From Paulinella micropora (lineage: Eukaryota; Cercozoa; Imbricatea; Euglyphida), in the NCBI GenBank assembly GCA_009731375.1, contig BJOX01000089.1, positions 418,427 through 454,960 of the forward strand: a stretch of DNA of 36,534 bases. Reading direction: 5' to 3'. The notes under the pieces were generated by a model. The model saw nothing but the letters and a program-made list of their open reading frames with translations. It did no database searches and was not told the DNA's origin. Numbering within the stretch: the first letter of the stretch is position 1; each line of letters opens with the position of its first letter. A program made the translations under genes and the position numbers. Shown here one piece after another: positions 8,611 through 19,145 of the stretch.

Positions 8611-11454
8611 TTAAATAATATTAACTTGTCTGGCCTTCCCGGGCCCTACATTTCCCCCATTGTCACCACGTTTTCCCCGTTCAATCGTTACCTGCATCAC
8701 AGAACCATCCATTCCATGAGTAGGATCATGACTCCTGTGAGAAGGATTACCCGTCGGAATTGCCTTTGCTTCCTGCCCCTCCGGCTCAGCTGTCGGCAAA
8801 GTCGTCTTCGTGAAAGGCATCCTCGCCTGCCACACGACAACATCCTCATCAGTAATCACTGACGTTTCCGTTTCATTTTCCAACTGGTTCTTACCAGTCC
8901 GAAATTCCTCCCCCTCCTCAACGGAGCCTTCCTCCTCTGCTTCGCTCTTTGAAGCTGCCGCAACTTTAGCTTTCTTGGAGGGCCGGCCGCTGTCCTTCTT
9001 ACCGCCCCATCGCTTCTTTCCCCTGAAGCCCCCGCCGCGGCCACGGCCTCCACGCCCTCCTCTGCCTCCACGGCTACCTCCCTCCCGCAAGGACTTGACC
9101 GTTTTATCATATTCCTCCAGTCGATCCTTAACAAGACGTCGAACAGTTTTGTTCTTGATCACCAGCGCGTCTTGATTGCGGATGGCTCTGACTATTGTCC
9201 AGATGGATTGGCCATCGTTTGCAGCATTCAACTGCGTTTCCAAGTTCTTCCAATCCGCCTCCTTGTCAGAGTGTAGCCCAAAGCACTTATCCTTCTTCGG
9301 GCACCTGTAGCCCTTGAAGTAGTAGTCAAAGCAAAGCTTGCGACTTCCCTTGTACGTGGAACTAGAAGAACCCCCACCCTTTGGTTTTAAGCCCTTCGGG
9401 GGAGCGATATGTTCATCGCTGGTCTCTTCTTCGTCTTCCTCCTCCTCCTCCTCCTGCTTCCGTAAGGGTTTTCCATAACCCCCTTTAGCAATAGTAGGAA
9501 TACGGCGTCTCACAGCCCCCCCCCTGGACTGGATAGCAGCTGCTTTCCCCACAGGTTTTTCCTCCTCCTGTTGGGTCCCGGCTGCAACCGCAAACGCTTT
9601 CATCCCACCCGAGGAGAGTAGCGTGTCATCCCACGTTCTCACGGCCTTCAGGAAGTCCCCCCACATATCTCTAGGACTTTGATAATCGTCCTGAAAAGTC
9701 TTCCATGCCGGGGACGCGTCCGTCGTGAAATCGACATTGTCCGGGATTTTAGCCTCCCATTTGCCCTCCGGCCATGCTTTCGTAATGACCCGGAAGACAC
9801 ATGGATCATGCTGATTGATCCTCGCCATGACATGTCGGATGAAACGTTTGAGGCTGATGAAGAACGCATTGTCCGTCTTCAGATTCTCAATCACCCTCAG
9901 AAAAGCCCCCCTCACCCTCATCGGCTTCCTGCTCGTCGTTGCCAACGCATTTCCAACCACCGTGGAAATGTGTCCCGTCAGCATAATCTCGCTAGTCAAA
10001 TCCCAATGACTTCCGTATTGAACGAGCAAAGCAATGAGAGCGTGCATCATTGCGTGCAGTTTGGATATTTTTACGGACCCCGTTTCCGCATAATGATCCC
10101 TATCCTGCACCACCTTTTCAATGCCCTTGTTGATATTGTCCACCGTCAAGTACTCCATAAGGTCCGTATCCGTACATTGTCGGAGAATATCAACCATTGT
10201 CATGGGCGATTCAAAATTGCTCTCCCCCATATACTTACAGAGCAAATTGATCCCCTTACGCAACCATGGCGAGGTCATATACGGCCAACAGTTTACCTGA
10301 CGCGTAAACCATATTGCCGGTTTTTGATCCCCCTTAGAACCCGGAGCAAATGCAACAGGTAGGAACTTTTCGTAAAAAGTCGCCATCCTTTTCCTTTCCT
10401 GTTCATAACGCTTCATCGGATCCAAAGGATCATCCTCATCCCTTTTCTTGATTTCCGCGTATCTCCCCTCCCATGCTGCGTATTTTTCCACGCAAACCTC
10501 AATGGCTTTCACCACCTCCATGAGGTACAAGAGATACCGGTACAAGTTCTCGTAAGCCTGCTCCGTCGCTACCAGCAAAATCACAGCGTCCGGCACCGTA
10601 GCCGTAGACGTCCTGAGCTTGGTAGTTGCCAGTGCAGCCGTCTCTGCTTCCTTTAGCAGATCACGCAGGCTCCTGTTGGCATTAGTTGACAACGAATTCT
10701 TTTCTGTCATCAACTCCAACTTCCCCATGAAGCCTTCGATATGGATTAGGTCATACACGTCCGGTGTCTTTTTCCCCCACACCTTTGTGTCCTTCATCCA
10801 TTTTGCTTCCTTCATCTTGTCCTTGGCAGCCTCCCAATTCTTAACTGCCTTGCCAAAGGCATTGGCTGCCATAGGGAACACCTCATCCTCGAAGAAAGTC
10901 TTCGCCAAGGCCACGTCAAAAGTATCCCCTTTCGCAGGGTCCTTTCTGACTGAGCTGTACCATTCCTCGCTCCAAGTGTCCTTAACTTCAGTCCCTGTCA
11001 TTAGGAACTGGACATCAAAAAGCTCAGAAGGGATAGGAGTTGGATAATAATCCTCATCCCCATTCTGGAACCTTGCATGTCCTACCATCTGCAGTTCATG
11101 GAGGTGCAAAGACACGAATGTCCTTGCCATCATCCTCCTAACTTGCATAGGTACCAAAGTTTTGAGCTTAGGTTCACTAGGTGAGTAGCCAGTGAAAGCA
11201 AAAGTGGCTGAATGCCAACCCCATTTTGCCAAATCACTCGACTCTCGCTTCATCATGTCGTAAACCTCCTGATCCCTAGGTCTGTCTTTGTACTTACTTG
11301 CCAAAGGGACAAAGTGTTCCAAAAACTGATGTTGTTCTTTGGAGCCTACAATGTAGTCTGCTGCTACATGTTGTAGAAACTCCCCAACAACCTTTCCTTC
11401 CAACGGTTGACAACACGGATCCCTGTAAGGATCATATGCAGTCGTTGTTGCCAT
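8611..11454 (-). CDS. gag: Ty3/gypsy Gag with CCCH zinc finger and RGG tract (element A)
   Basis: This is a 947-residue structural protein directly downstream of the LTR and upstream of pol. The long N-terminal part has no motif I recognise and presumably contains the capsid. Further on are an acidic run near residues 667-681, a zinc finger with spacing C-x9-C-x5-C-x3-H near 704-724 (LCFDYYFKGYRC to CFGLH), a glycine/arginine-rich RGG tract near 783-805, and a Lys-rich stretch. These are likely RNA-binding modules that stand in for the usual CCHC knuckle. The start ATG overlaps the last base of the LTR. The gene ends in TAA at 8613-8611, and the next codon opens pol in the same frame. I see no frameshift or internal stop. 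Confidence 0.85.
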   Translation of the reverse strand: MATTTAYDPYRDPCCQPLEGKVVGEFLQHVAADYIVGSKEQHQFLEHFVPLASKYKDRPRDQEVYDMMKRESSDLAKWGWHSATFAFTGYSPSEPKLKTLVPMQVRRMMARTFVSLHLHELQMVGHARFQNGDEDYYPTPIPSELFDVQFLMTGTEVKDTWSEEWYSSVRKDPAKGDTFDVALAKTFFEDEVFPMAANAFGKAVKNWEAAKDKMKEAKWMKDTKVWGKKTPDVYDLIHIEGFMGKLELMTEKNSLSTNANRSLRDLLKEAETAALATTKLRTSTATVPDAVILLVATEQAYENLYRYLLYLMEVVKAIEVCVEKYAAWEGRYAEIKKRDEDDPLDPMKRYEQERKRMATFYEKFLPVAFAPGSKGDQKPAIWFTRQVNCWPYMTSPWLRKGINLLCKYMGESNFESPMTMVDILRQCTDTDLMEYLTVDNINKGIEKVVQDRDHYAETGSVKISKLHAMMHALIALLVQYGSHWDLTSEIMLTGHISTVVGNALATTSRKPMRVRGAFLRVIENLKTDNAFFISLKRFIRHVMARINQHDPCVFRVITKAWPEGKWEAKIPDNVDFTTDASPAWKTFQDDYQSPRDMWGDFLKAVRTWDDTLLSSGGMKAFAVAAGTQQEEEKPVGKAAAIQSRGGAVRRRIPTIAKGGYGKPLRKQEEEEEEDEEETSDEHIAPPKGLKPKGGGSSSSTYKGSRKLCFDYYFKGYRCPKKDKCFGLHSDKEADWKNLETQLNAANDGQSIWTIVRAIRNQDALVIKNKTVRRLVKDRLEEYDKTVKSLREGGSRGGRGGRGGRGRGGGFRGKKRWGGKKDSGRPSKKAKVAAASKSEAEEEGSVEEGEEFRTGKNQLENETETSVITDEDVVVWQARMPFTKTTLPTAEPEGQEAKAIPTGNPSHRSHDPTHGMDGSVMQVTIERGKRGDNGGNVGPGKARQVNII

Positions 11455-12426
11455 GTTGATTTCCTAGGTGTCAAGGTCCAAGTTTCGAGATCAGGGTTCT
11501 TCCCTGTTTCTCAAAAACCCTCCTTACCACCTTTTCCCTTTTCCTTTGTTTTTAACGACTGAAAGCACTGTCTCACACAACCAGTACCCCCGTACTGTTT
11601 GTCGAGAAGCTACTTAACACTCTCGCCAAGGCACAGTCAACAACAGTGACTGATTGCCCCCTAAGAGTGCGTCGTTCAAAATTCCTAATTTTGATTTTCC
11701 TGAGTTCGAAAAAGGCAAAGGGACTCCAAATGTATTATGACCGGAGGTCTACCCTTACGAGCTCAAAGGAATAAAAAGGAATTTAATAAAAACTGAACAC
11801 AACAGGTTCAAGGCTAGTTTCCACTTCAAGAGTAGAAAGGGAAGCCAGATATGAACCCAAACAACAAGCCAAAGGGAAAACACCGGTCAAACCGGAGTGT
11901 CCCTATGACCGGGTCATCTGACACGATGCGTTACGTCCGTAACCTGCACAAATGCCAAAACATACCCTAAACAACAACCCATAAGTGCATTTTCCCTTAT
12001 TTAGCCATAAATTCCCAGTCACGGGAAAAATGCTAAATTTCACGGAAATTCCGTGACCTTTTTTCCAAAACTTCAAACGGTTACTACATGTGCTGTAGAA
12101 GGATCGGGTCAACGCTATTAATGTGGGAGGTTAATCAATATGGATGCTACACAACACTGTAATCTGCATCCCAAAAACCTTCTCCACGCCAGTAAACGGT
12201 CAAGTGTAAAATCTAGATTTTAAGGTCCTATGGGATCCAAGCTTCCTAGCTTTTCTCCCATATTCCTTATCCTAATACAACATTAAAACCGGATAAATTA
12301 ATCAGAACCGGAAATGTAATAAGAATTCATCTTAAAATACATTTAATAACAAGAATTACTTCCAAGAGTAAATTCCCGTAAAGCCCTAATAGCGTAAAAA
12401 CGATGTAGTATACCGTGGGTGTTACA
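11454..12426 (-). repeat. LTR shared by Ty3 elements A and B
   Basis: On the minus strand it starts TGTAACACCC and ends TCAACA, giving the TG...CA ends of an LTR. A near-identical block is at 22996-23952. It serves as 5' LTR of element A, because gag starts at its end. It is also the 3' LTR of element B, because a polypurine tract lies just before its start. Length is 973 bp. Confidence 0.85.
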
Positions 12427-12431
12427 TAGCA

Positions 12432-12448
12432 CCCCTTTCCCCTCCTTT
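12432..12448 (-). promoter_or_regulatory. Polypurine tract of Ty3 element B (plus-strand primer site)
   Basis: On the minus strand this is AAAGGAGGGGAAAGGGG, 17 purines, ending five bases before the LTR start TGTAAC. Position and composition fit the polypurine tract that primes plus-strand DNA synthesis. Element A has lost this segment. Confidence 0.8.
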
Positions 12449-13018
12449 GAGATCGCTCGGATCTCAATTCCGGAGTAATACCAACGGAGACTACATCTCG
12501 TATAATCTCGTCAGTACCGGCTTTTTGGGGAATCCCAGCCGACTGTCCACCACCCCAAGAGCTACCTAGCTCGACCCCTGATCAAATCTTATCAAGAGCC
12601 ATCCAACGGATTATAGGCTTGTGCTTCATGTGGGCTAAGTTCCGAGACTTATTGTTGCCCGAAGATCGTGAATCTGACACTCGACCAGCTCACGTCTTCA
12701 ACCCTACGCGCGCGATTTCCCCGAAGTCACAGTCCCATAGTCTGACCGACCACCAACCAGACCCTGTCTAATCCGTCAAATGTGAATGGTGCCTTGGCCC
12801 TGAAGTCCGAATTGACCGGACCCCAAAGTCCAACCCTTAAAACGACGATGGCCTTCTCGCCGAGTTCCTCTCCCGTACCGTGTCCGTAAAGTTTTAATGT
12901 TGAGTAGGACCCCCAGTACCAATTTCCCACACACTATGGTCAATGTGCGCCCAACTTCCCTTTCCCCCGACCCGAATTCCAATTCCTTCTTCCTTCACCC
13001 CTTCCGGATGTTTCCTCC
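12449..13018 (-). other. 3' untranslated region of Ty3 element B
   Basis: The region lies between the stop of the Pol extension and the polypurine tract. Positions 12592-13018 match element A at 2317-2745 closely; 12449-12591 is only in B. I see no gene in it. Confidence 0.6.
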
Positions 13019-16000
13019 CTACTGGCTCGGATGCTTCTTCCCCCGCACCGTTTCGGTAGCGTGTGCACCCCCGATTAGCCTTAAGTCCACCCCGCTCTGT
13101 TTGAGCATGTCCCAAATCTTCTGCGGAATGTGCCCATCGTGTAACTCGAAGGGGCAATCAAACACTCCCCTCGGCCACGCCGATATGGTCCATGCCTCGT
13201 GATCCCTGTCCGCCTTCCGTGAGGCCGGATCTACCTTGGCATCCCATACTTCCCTATTTGCAGCATCCCACCACACCGGGACATACTCGCGGTACATCCG
13301 GTTCTCAACCGTATCTTTATCCCAAGACCGGTAGAACTGCAGCATAGGCGGAAGGTTCTTAAGCGCACTTTCCGACGATCGAGTCTTCCTCGAGTCCTTC
13401 GCCAGTCCCACTACCTTCATTACAAAAAGAGTACCCTTGTCCCCCTTTGCAACGAATCTAGTTGGGGGTCTGACAAGATAGAACTGATTCAGAACCCAGT
13501 TCATCCCCAGTGTCTTATTACCCTCCTTCCATAACTTGTGCTTGACATCCACCTGCGAGGGCTCAATAGGCTCCTCCGGCTCCGCCTGCACTTCCGTTTT
13601 CCTACGCTTCCCCGGTCTACTTCCTGGTTCCGAGTAAATCAGATCATAATCCGCCGCCCGCTTCGCCGCCTCTGTGGGTGGCTTGCGACTCGCATCTGAC
13701 CCCTTCCCCCCGACCTCAGGCCTTTTGGAGCTTCCCCGGCCGACGCCCTCTTCAGGGGCCCGTGCCTTCCTCTCCCCCTGGCCCTTCCGGTCCCCGGGCT
13801 TCCCACCATCGGGTTCCTTATCCGTTACCAACTTAGGAGGGTCTTGAAACTCTCCCTTTTCCCTGACGAGCGCTTCCTGGAGCGTCTCGTTTTCCATTAA
13901 GAACGGATCGTACTTAATGAGGCGTCGAACATTAACAATCTTGTTCTCCCCCCTGCCTCTTATCCGATAGTTAAACGGCCCTGTCTGCTGCACCACCTGA
14001 TAGGGCCCCTTCCAGTGCACAAACATCTTCGATGATATGCCCTTCGGAACCTGTGGGTAGTACAACATGACAATGTCCCCTGGCTTGTACGTCACCATAG
14101 ACAAGTCCTGCTCCAAGGGTTCTTTGCTTAGCTGGCGAGTCTGTTCCGCCAGCCTTGCTTGCCGCACCGCTTGCATGGCCTCCATCGAGACCCGCATACG
14201 AACCCCCCAGAGCTCATCCTCGTCCAGCGCCAGCGCAGGTGCATCCTGATATACCAAGTGTTGGGGCATCACCGGCTCCTGCCCGTACACCACCTGATAC
14301 GGGGATCTACATTCCGCCCCCGCTCCAAGAGCTTTCGATGGCATCGCGTTCATTGCGAACACAAAGCTTGGGACCACCTCCCTCCACAAGAGCTGACTCT
14401 TCTTGCAGTAGGTCCTTAGGGCCGACTTGAGCGGCCTATGTACCCGCTCGATCTTGCCATTAGCCCTCGGATTGTACGGTGTAACGTACTGCCAGTGGAC
14501 CCCGTAATACTTCGCGAGCCTTTCCATCAGCTCATTGTCAAAGGCTGGCCCCTTATCTGAGCAAATCGTCTTGGGGACCCCTACCACACATAGGATCCGA
14601 TCGATCAGCTCCCTGGCTGTCGTCTCCGCCGTCGTGTCCGGCACTGGTATCGCCCAGACGTAATTGCTCGCCCTATCAATGACCGTCATCAAGAACTTAT
14701 CCTTCGCCGGCCCCACCGGCGGCAACGGCCCCACGTGGTCCACATGCAGGAACTCAAAGAGCCTTTCCAGCAGTGTAAATTTCCCAACCGGGATTTTCCC
14801 TTCCACTGGGTGTTTCTTGTTCATCTGACAGGTCGTGCAGCCCTTGACCCTCTTCTTAATGAACTTATCCATCCCTTCCCACCAGAATCGCCTCTTGATA
14901 ATCCACTGCGTCCTCTGTACCCCCGGGTGATTAACCAACGGGACTACGTGTGACGCTACGTAGATCATCTGCCTCAATTTGGCTGGGACCCATAAGACCC
15001 ACTTTTCCGGGTTCTTGGCCGTCTCCGGTGTCTTGCCTGTGTACCACAGGAGGCCATCCTTCCATGCCAGAGTCTTGAGCTGTGACCGGATTTTCTCCGT
15101 CAACAACAACTCATCCCCCGCCAAAAAGTACTGGATCAAGTCCTTGTACCCATTATCGGCCCTCTGGCATTGCCTCCATGCTTCCACTGACGCGATACGC
15201 ACTGTACCGTCCTCTACCTGGATTCCCACTTGAGGCCTGGAATCCGGCCCCGACCCCTCCGAAGCCCTCACCGGCTCTGTAGAGGCCACCTCCGGCTCTG
15301 GAGCCGTTTCCACGCCCGGGTCTTCCACGTAGGTTCGGACGGCCGGTGCCGCGTGCCCCTGGCAACAATAGCACTCATGCTCCGCCTTATCCTCATCCAG
15401 AATAGCGGCTTTATCGGCCTCGTATTCCTTCAGGCGTTGCACGGCCTCCTCTACAAAATGCTCCGTACAGCACTCTGTTTGGCCAACCTCCCGTTCCAAC
15501 TGAGTCATCATGACCTTCCTATATTCCCCCCTCTTTGCCTCCATCACCCTAGGCTCCTTTCTGCTAGACCCCGGATGAGCCTTATTAGCATAGAAGACCA
15601 TGTTCGCCGGCAAGATATCCTTTTGATCCGTCCTCAATGCCAAGTCCTCAAACTCGTCCATCTGCTGCATCGCAGCCAGACATGCGGATGGAGTTGAGTA
15701 ATTGACTCTTGACAAAGAGTCGGCCACAATATTCTTCTTGCCGGGAATGTACTTGACGGTGAAGTCATAGCACGATAGCAAAGCCTGCCATCTGGCCAGC
15801 CTGCCCGTGCAATCGTTCGTCATCAACCACATAAGGTTCTGGTGGTCCGTTCTTACCACGATGTCCCGCGACCCCCACAAGTATTCCCTGAGTCTTATAA
15901 ACGACCAAACCACCGCCAAGGCTTCCCTCTGCCTTGTACAGTAGTTCTGTTCCGCCCTGTTGAGCTTCCGGCTCAAATACATGATCGGCCGTAAGACCCC

Positions 16001-18720
16001 TTTGTCATCGTATTGCTGTAGGACCGCCCCGATCGCATACTTAGACGCATCGGTGTCCAGCACATACTGCTTATCCACATCCGGCATCATCAAGATGCAA
16101 TCCTTGTTATACTTGGGATCACGAGTCAACATTTCCTTAATGAACTCGAACGTCTCCTCCTGTTTAGACGTCCATTCTCGCATGTCGCCTTTTAGGTACA
16201 GCTCTCTTAACGGTTTGACCGTCTCCGACCAATTCGGAAAGAACTGACTGTAATATTGCGCAAGCGCAATGAAGGAGAACAACTCCGACCGCGTCTGAGG
16301 CCGCTTAATGCCTTCCACAGCATCCCTCTTCTTAGCCGCAATCGCTACTGTCCCGTTCGAGATATCATATCCTAAGTATGTAACCTGCCGGGTGGCAAAC
16401 TGGCACTTGTCCAAGTTCACCTTGAGACCAAACTCTCTCACCCGTCGGAAAACATCCTGTATATGGGCCAGGTGTTCCTCCATGGTATTGGAGTAGATAA
16501 TAATATCATCTATGTAACAGAAAGCGTAATCCTCCGCCTTCTGTCCATATTTCTCCATAAACCCACCTGCCCGTTTATCCTCAAACTGGCGTCCGAGCAT
16601 TTTCTGCATCGCTGCCTGAAATATGCCCGGTGAGTTCCTCAGACCCATTGGCAATACCTTCCATTGGTATAGCGTCATTCCCACTACAAACGCCGTAAGC
16701 CACCTGCTCTTTCTGCTGAGCGGGATCTGCCAGAACCCATTCTTGAGGTCCAATACCGAGTAAAATTTTGCGTGTTTTAACTTGCGCATACAGTCATCGA
16801 TCTTGGGCAGCGGGTACCGCTCACCCTCGATGATCTTGTTAGCCCGATAGTAATTCACACAAAACCTCAGCGCTCCATCCGGCTTTGGAACCATGCGTAC
16901 ATGCGACGAAATCGGGGAGTCCGAAAACTTTGTGAAATCATCTGCTTGTAACTCCTCCGCCTTCTCCTGGGCAATACTTTCCTCCTTACGGCCCAGGACA
17001 GACCTCCTAGAGGCATGCGTGATATTCATCCCCGGAATCTTCCTGAGATGGGCCTCAAAATGCTTGACCGTCCCCGGCCTAGGCGGATCAAAGATCTCCT
17101 TTTCCTTAGCCATCACCTTCTGAAGGCTCTCAAGATTCTTTTCTTTTTCCTTTCCAATCCGCCCGCATCCGAGCAATTTTATCCTCCCATGACTGGGCAT
17201 CCTTCCGATCCCTAAGTTCGGGTGCCTCAGCCATGTCCGACCACGCATCCTCCACCAGGCCATCCTCGGAGGGCATTTCCACCTCCTTCTGATGGTACTT
17301 GACTTCCGAAAACTCATCCCATTTCCCAAGGTTCGCCATCCGATCCAGAATCAACGCATACTGGATAGGCGCCCTTTTCGTGTAAAACCCTGTGAAGCAC
17401 GTGAACGCTTGTTCCCGCACCTTCTGAAGGTCACACCCTTTAAGTGAGTTTCGATATGCCAACCCCTGTTCCCTAGTGCCCAATCTACATGCAATCACCA
17501 AATGTTGCTTCCTAGATGGCACCGGGATTGGGTGATCCGCGATCCGGTCCAAAACCTCATCCGCCCATAGTGCGTTGTCATGGAACGGTAAGACAATAGA
17601 GAACGGTTTATCACCCGCGAAATACTTCGTGAGCCACTTCATTGTCTCTCCGGAATTCCGCGGACAAAGAGGTTTGTCACCCCACATGTCCCCCACGAAA
17701 TCCAAAATTTCGTCCTCCGTTCCCCCCGTTGACACCCACATCGACATCAACGGTTCAACAACGGCCTATTGGCCCGTGATGCCTTTGCATGGAAGCAGTA
17801 CTGGTTCTGAAGGAACACATAAGGCCCCTTCTTTCCATCCCTGAACCCGCCCATTCCTGCCTCCACCTTCATGTTATGTTCTTCCATGGTGCAAGCCATA
17901 ATCTGAGCCGACCGGCCCTGAATTAAGTCCTCCACCGTTGCCTTTTCCCAACGTCGAACAACCTTCCTAGCCTTTCCCGCAAGCCCGCGGTACTCGGGTT
18001 GGAAATCCTTATAATAATTGTCCAACGCCGGGTGTTGATATGGCTTCGGTATGACCATCTGCACCCGCTTGCGCTTCGCGCAATTGCATGTGGGTCACCG
18101 ACGCCGTCCGTGCCGTGCTTAGTGTATGACACCGCGTAAGTATCCGTATGGAAGAGAGGAACCTCCGACCGGCCCCTCACCATATCCTCCGCGTCGTCAT
18201 CACTACTTCCGTAGTGCATTAAACCTGACCGGCAATCAATTAATGTATTCATCCTATTGAGTTGCATGAATCCAATCAGCAACTCTCCCGAATACTCCGG
18301 ACAGACATAGAACTGGATGTCAAAGGACTTTAATAATAATACCGGAGTAGAGTTCAATGGTCAAGACCATTGTCCCCGTAACCTCCGCCCTCGCCTTTCC
18401 ATTCACCCCTTCTATGCTTCCTTTAATAGGCAACATATTCCGTCCAACCACGCCTTTATTGCCGCCACGAATCCCGCCCCCGCGATGTATTAAAATTAGC
18501 CAACGTATCGTTAGCCGATTATCTCATACCCACTCAAAGTTCACAACTTGAGGTAAACCTGAGCAACGCATAGGCATCGTGTTGCGGTAGCATCATCTCT
18601 AGGCGCAGAGTCCTTCATCTGCGGATAATATAATGAAAGGGTAGCATCATACACTCCGCTCGTCCGGTTCGACAGCCCGCTTTTAATACCTCCCTCAGAG
18701 GCTAAAAAGTCCGTGACCTC
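13019..18720 (-). pseudogene. pol: Ty3/gypsy Pol of element B with frameshifts, C-terminal extension fused in frame
   Basis: From about 17140 to 13019 the frame is open and encodes RT (YIDDIIIYS), RNase H, integrase, the GPY/F module and then the C-terminal extension without interruption, ending KKHPSQ. Upstream, comparison with element A shows a +1 insertion near 17140-17150 (run of T), a 1-bp loss near 17755, an indel near 18065 and a 10-bp AT-rich insertion (TAATAATAAT) near 18330-18345. The most N-terminal recognisable piece (IKSGLS) is near 18690. This copy cannot make a full Pol, but it shows that the extension belongs to the ancestral polyprotein. Confidence 0.85.
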
Positions 18721-19019
18721 CAATATGCCATAACATATGATGAATGACATATTTGCTTATCGAAACCGTCGATGATTTCCGTCTTTATAGCCCTTTCCTT
18801 CCCACGGCTCCTTCAGCTATGTCATAGCTGCCCAAGTGACTGAAATCTGACACGCAGCCATAGATGTCCGAATGGCTTTTCCGTCATGTCACTCCATATT
18901 TATATAGTGCGTCCCACACCGTATAGATTTCAGTGACAGTCCTTCCAGCCGGCTTCAAAACCATTCAATTCAGTACAGTAATCACTTCGAAATCCATAGT
19001 GACATCCCATCACTAATTG
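18721..19019. other. Unassigned sequence between Ty3 element B and piggyBac copy 2
   Basis: I recognise no coding region here. It contains a 10-bp inverted repeat (ACTGAAATCT at 18839-18848 and AGATTTCAGT at 18925-18934) and the motif CCATAGTGACATCC at 18994-19007. That motif recurs on the other side of the piggyBac insertion at 21919-21932. Confidence 0.4.
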
Positions 19020-19023
19020 TTAA

Positions 19024-19050
19024 GTTCCCGTGCCCGGTATCCAATTGGAT
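19024..19050. repeat. Left terminal inverted repeat of piggyBac copy 2
   Basis: It begins GTTCCCG directly after TTAA and ends in the palindromic block ATCCAATTGGAT. It is four bases longer than the right end because of an extra internal block. It is the likely transposase binding and cleavage site. Confidence 0.85.
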
Positions 19051-19145
19051 ATGATATTAAAGTACTTTCAACAACTGGAAAAAATAATGAAATTATATTT
19101 AATTATTAAAAATTTGTTATAATATTATTCGATTGGACTCAAAGC

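Larger units (their letters stand above)
2317..12426 (-). mobile_element. Ty3/gypsy LTR retrotransposon, element A, truncated at its 3' end
   Basis: Reading on the minus strand the order is LTR (12426-11454), gag (11454-8611), pol (8610-3562), an out-of-frame C-terminal extension (3560-2746) and 3' untranslated sequence down to 2317. The order PR-RT-RNaseH-IN is that of Ty3/gypsy (Metaviridae-type) elements. Compared with element B, A lacks the last roughly 165 bp containing the polypurine tract, and it lacks a 3' LTR. It ends instead against piggyBac copy 1. It could express Gag and most of Pol, but it cannot complete reverse transcription by itself without a 3' LTR. Confidence 0.85.
12427..18720 (-). 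mobile_element. Ty3/gypsy LTR retrotransposon, element B, 5'-truncated
   Basis: This is the same family as element A and is nearly identical through pol. Reading on the minus strand it contains a decayed pol and C-terminal extension, 3' untranslated sequence (13018-12449), a polypurine tract (12448-12432) and the LTR shared with A. Similarity to A fades near 18700-18720, close to the pol N-terminus, and no gag or 5' LTR remains. It is therefore an older or damaged copy joined head to tail with A through one LTR. Confidence 0.85.
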
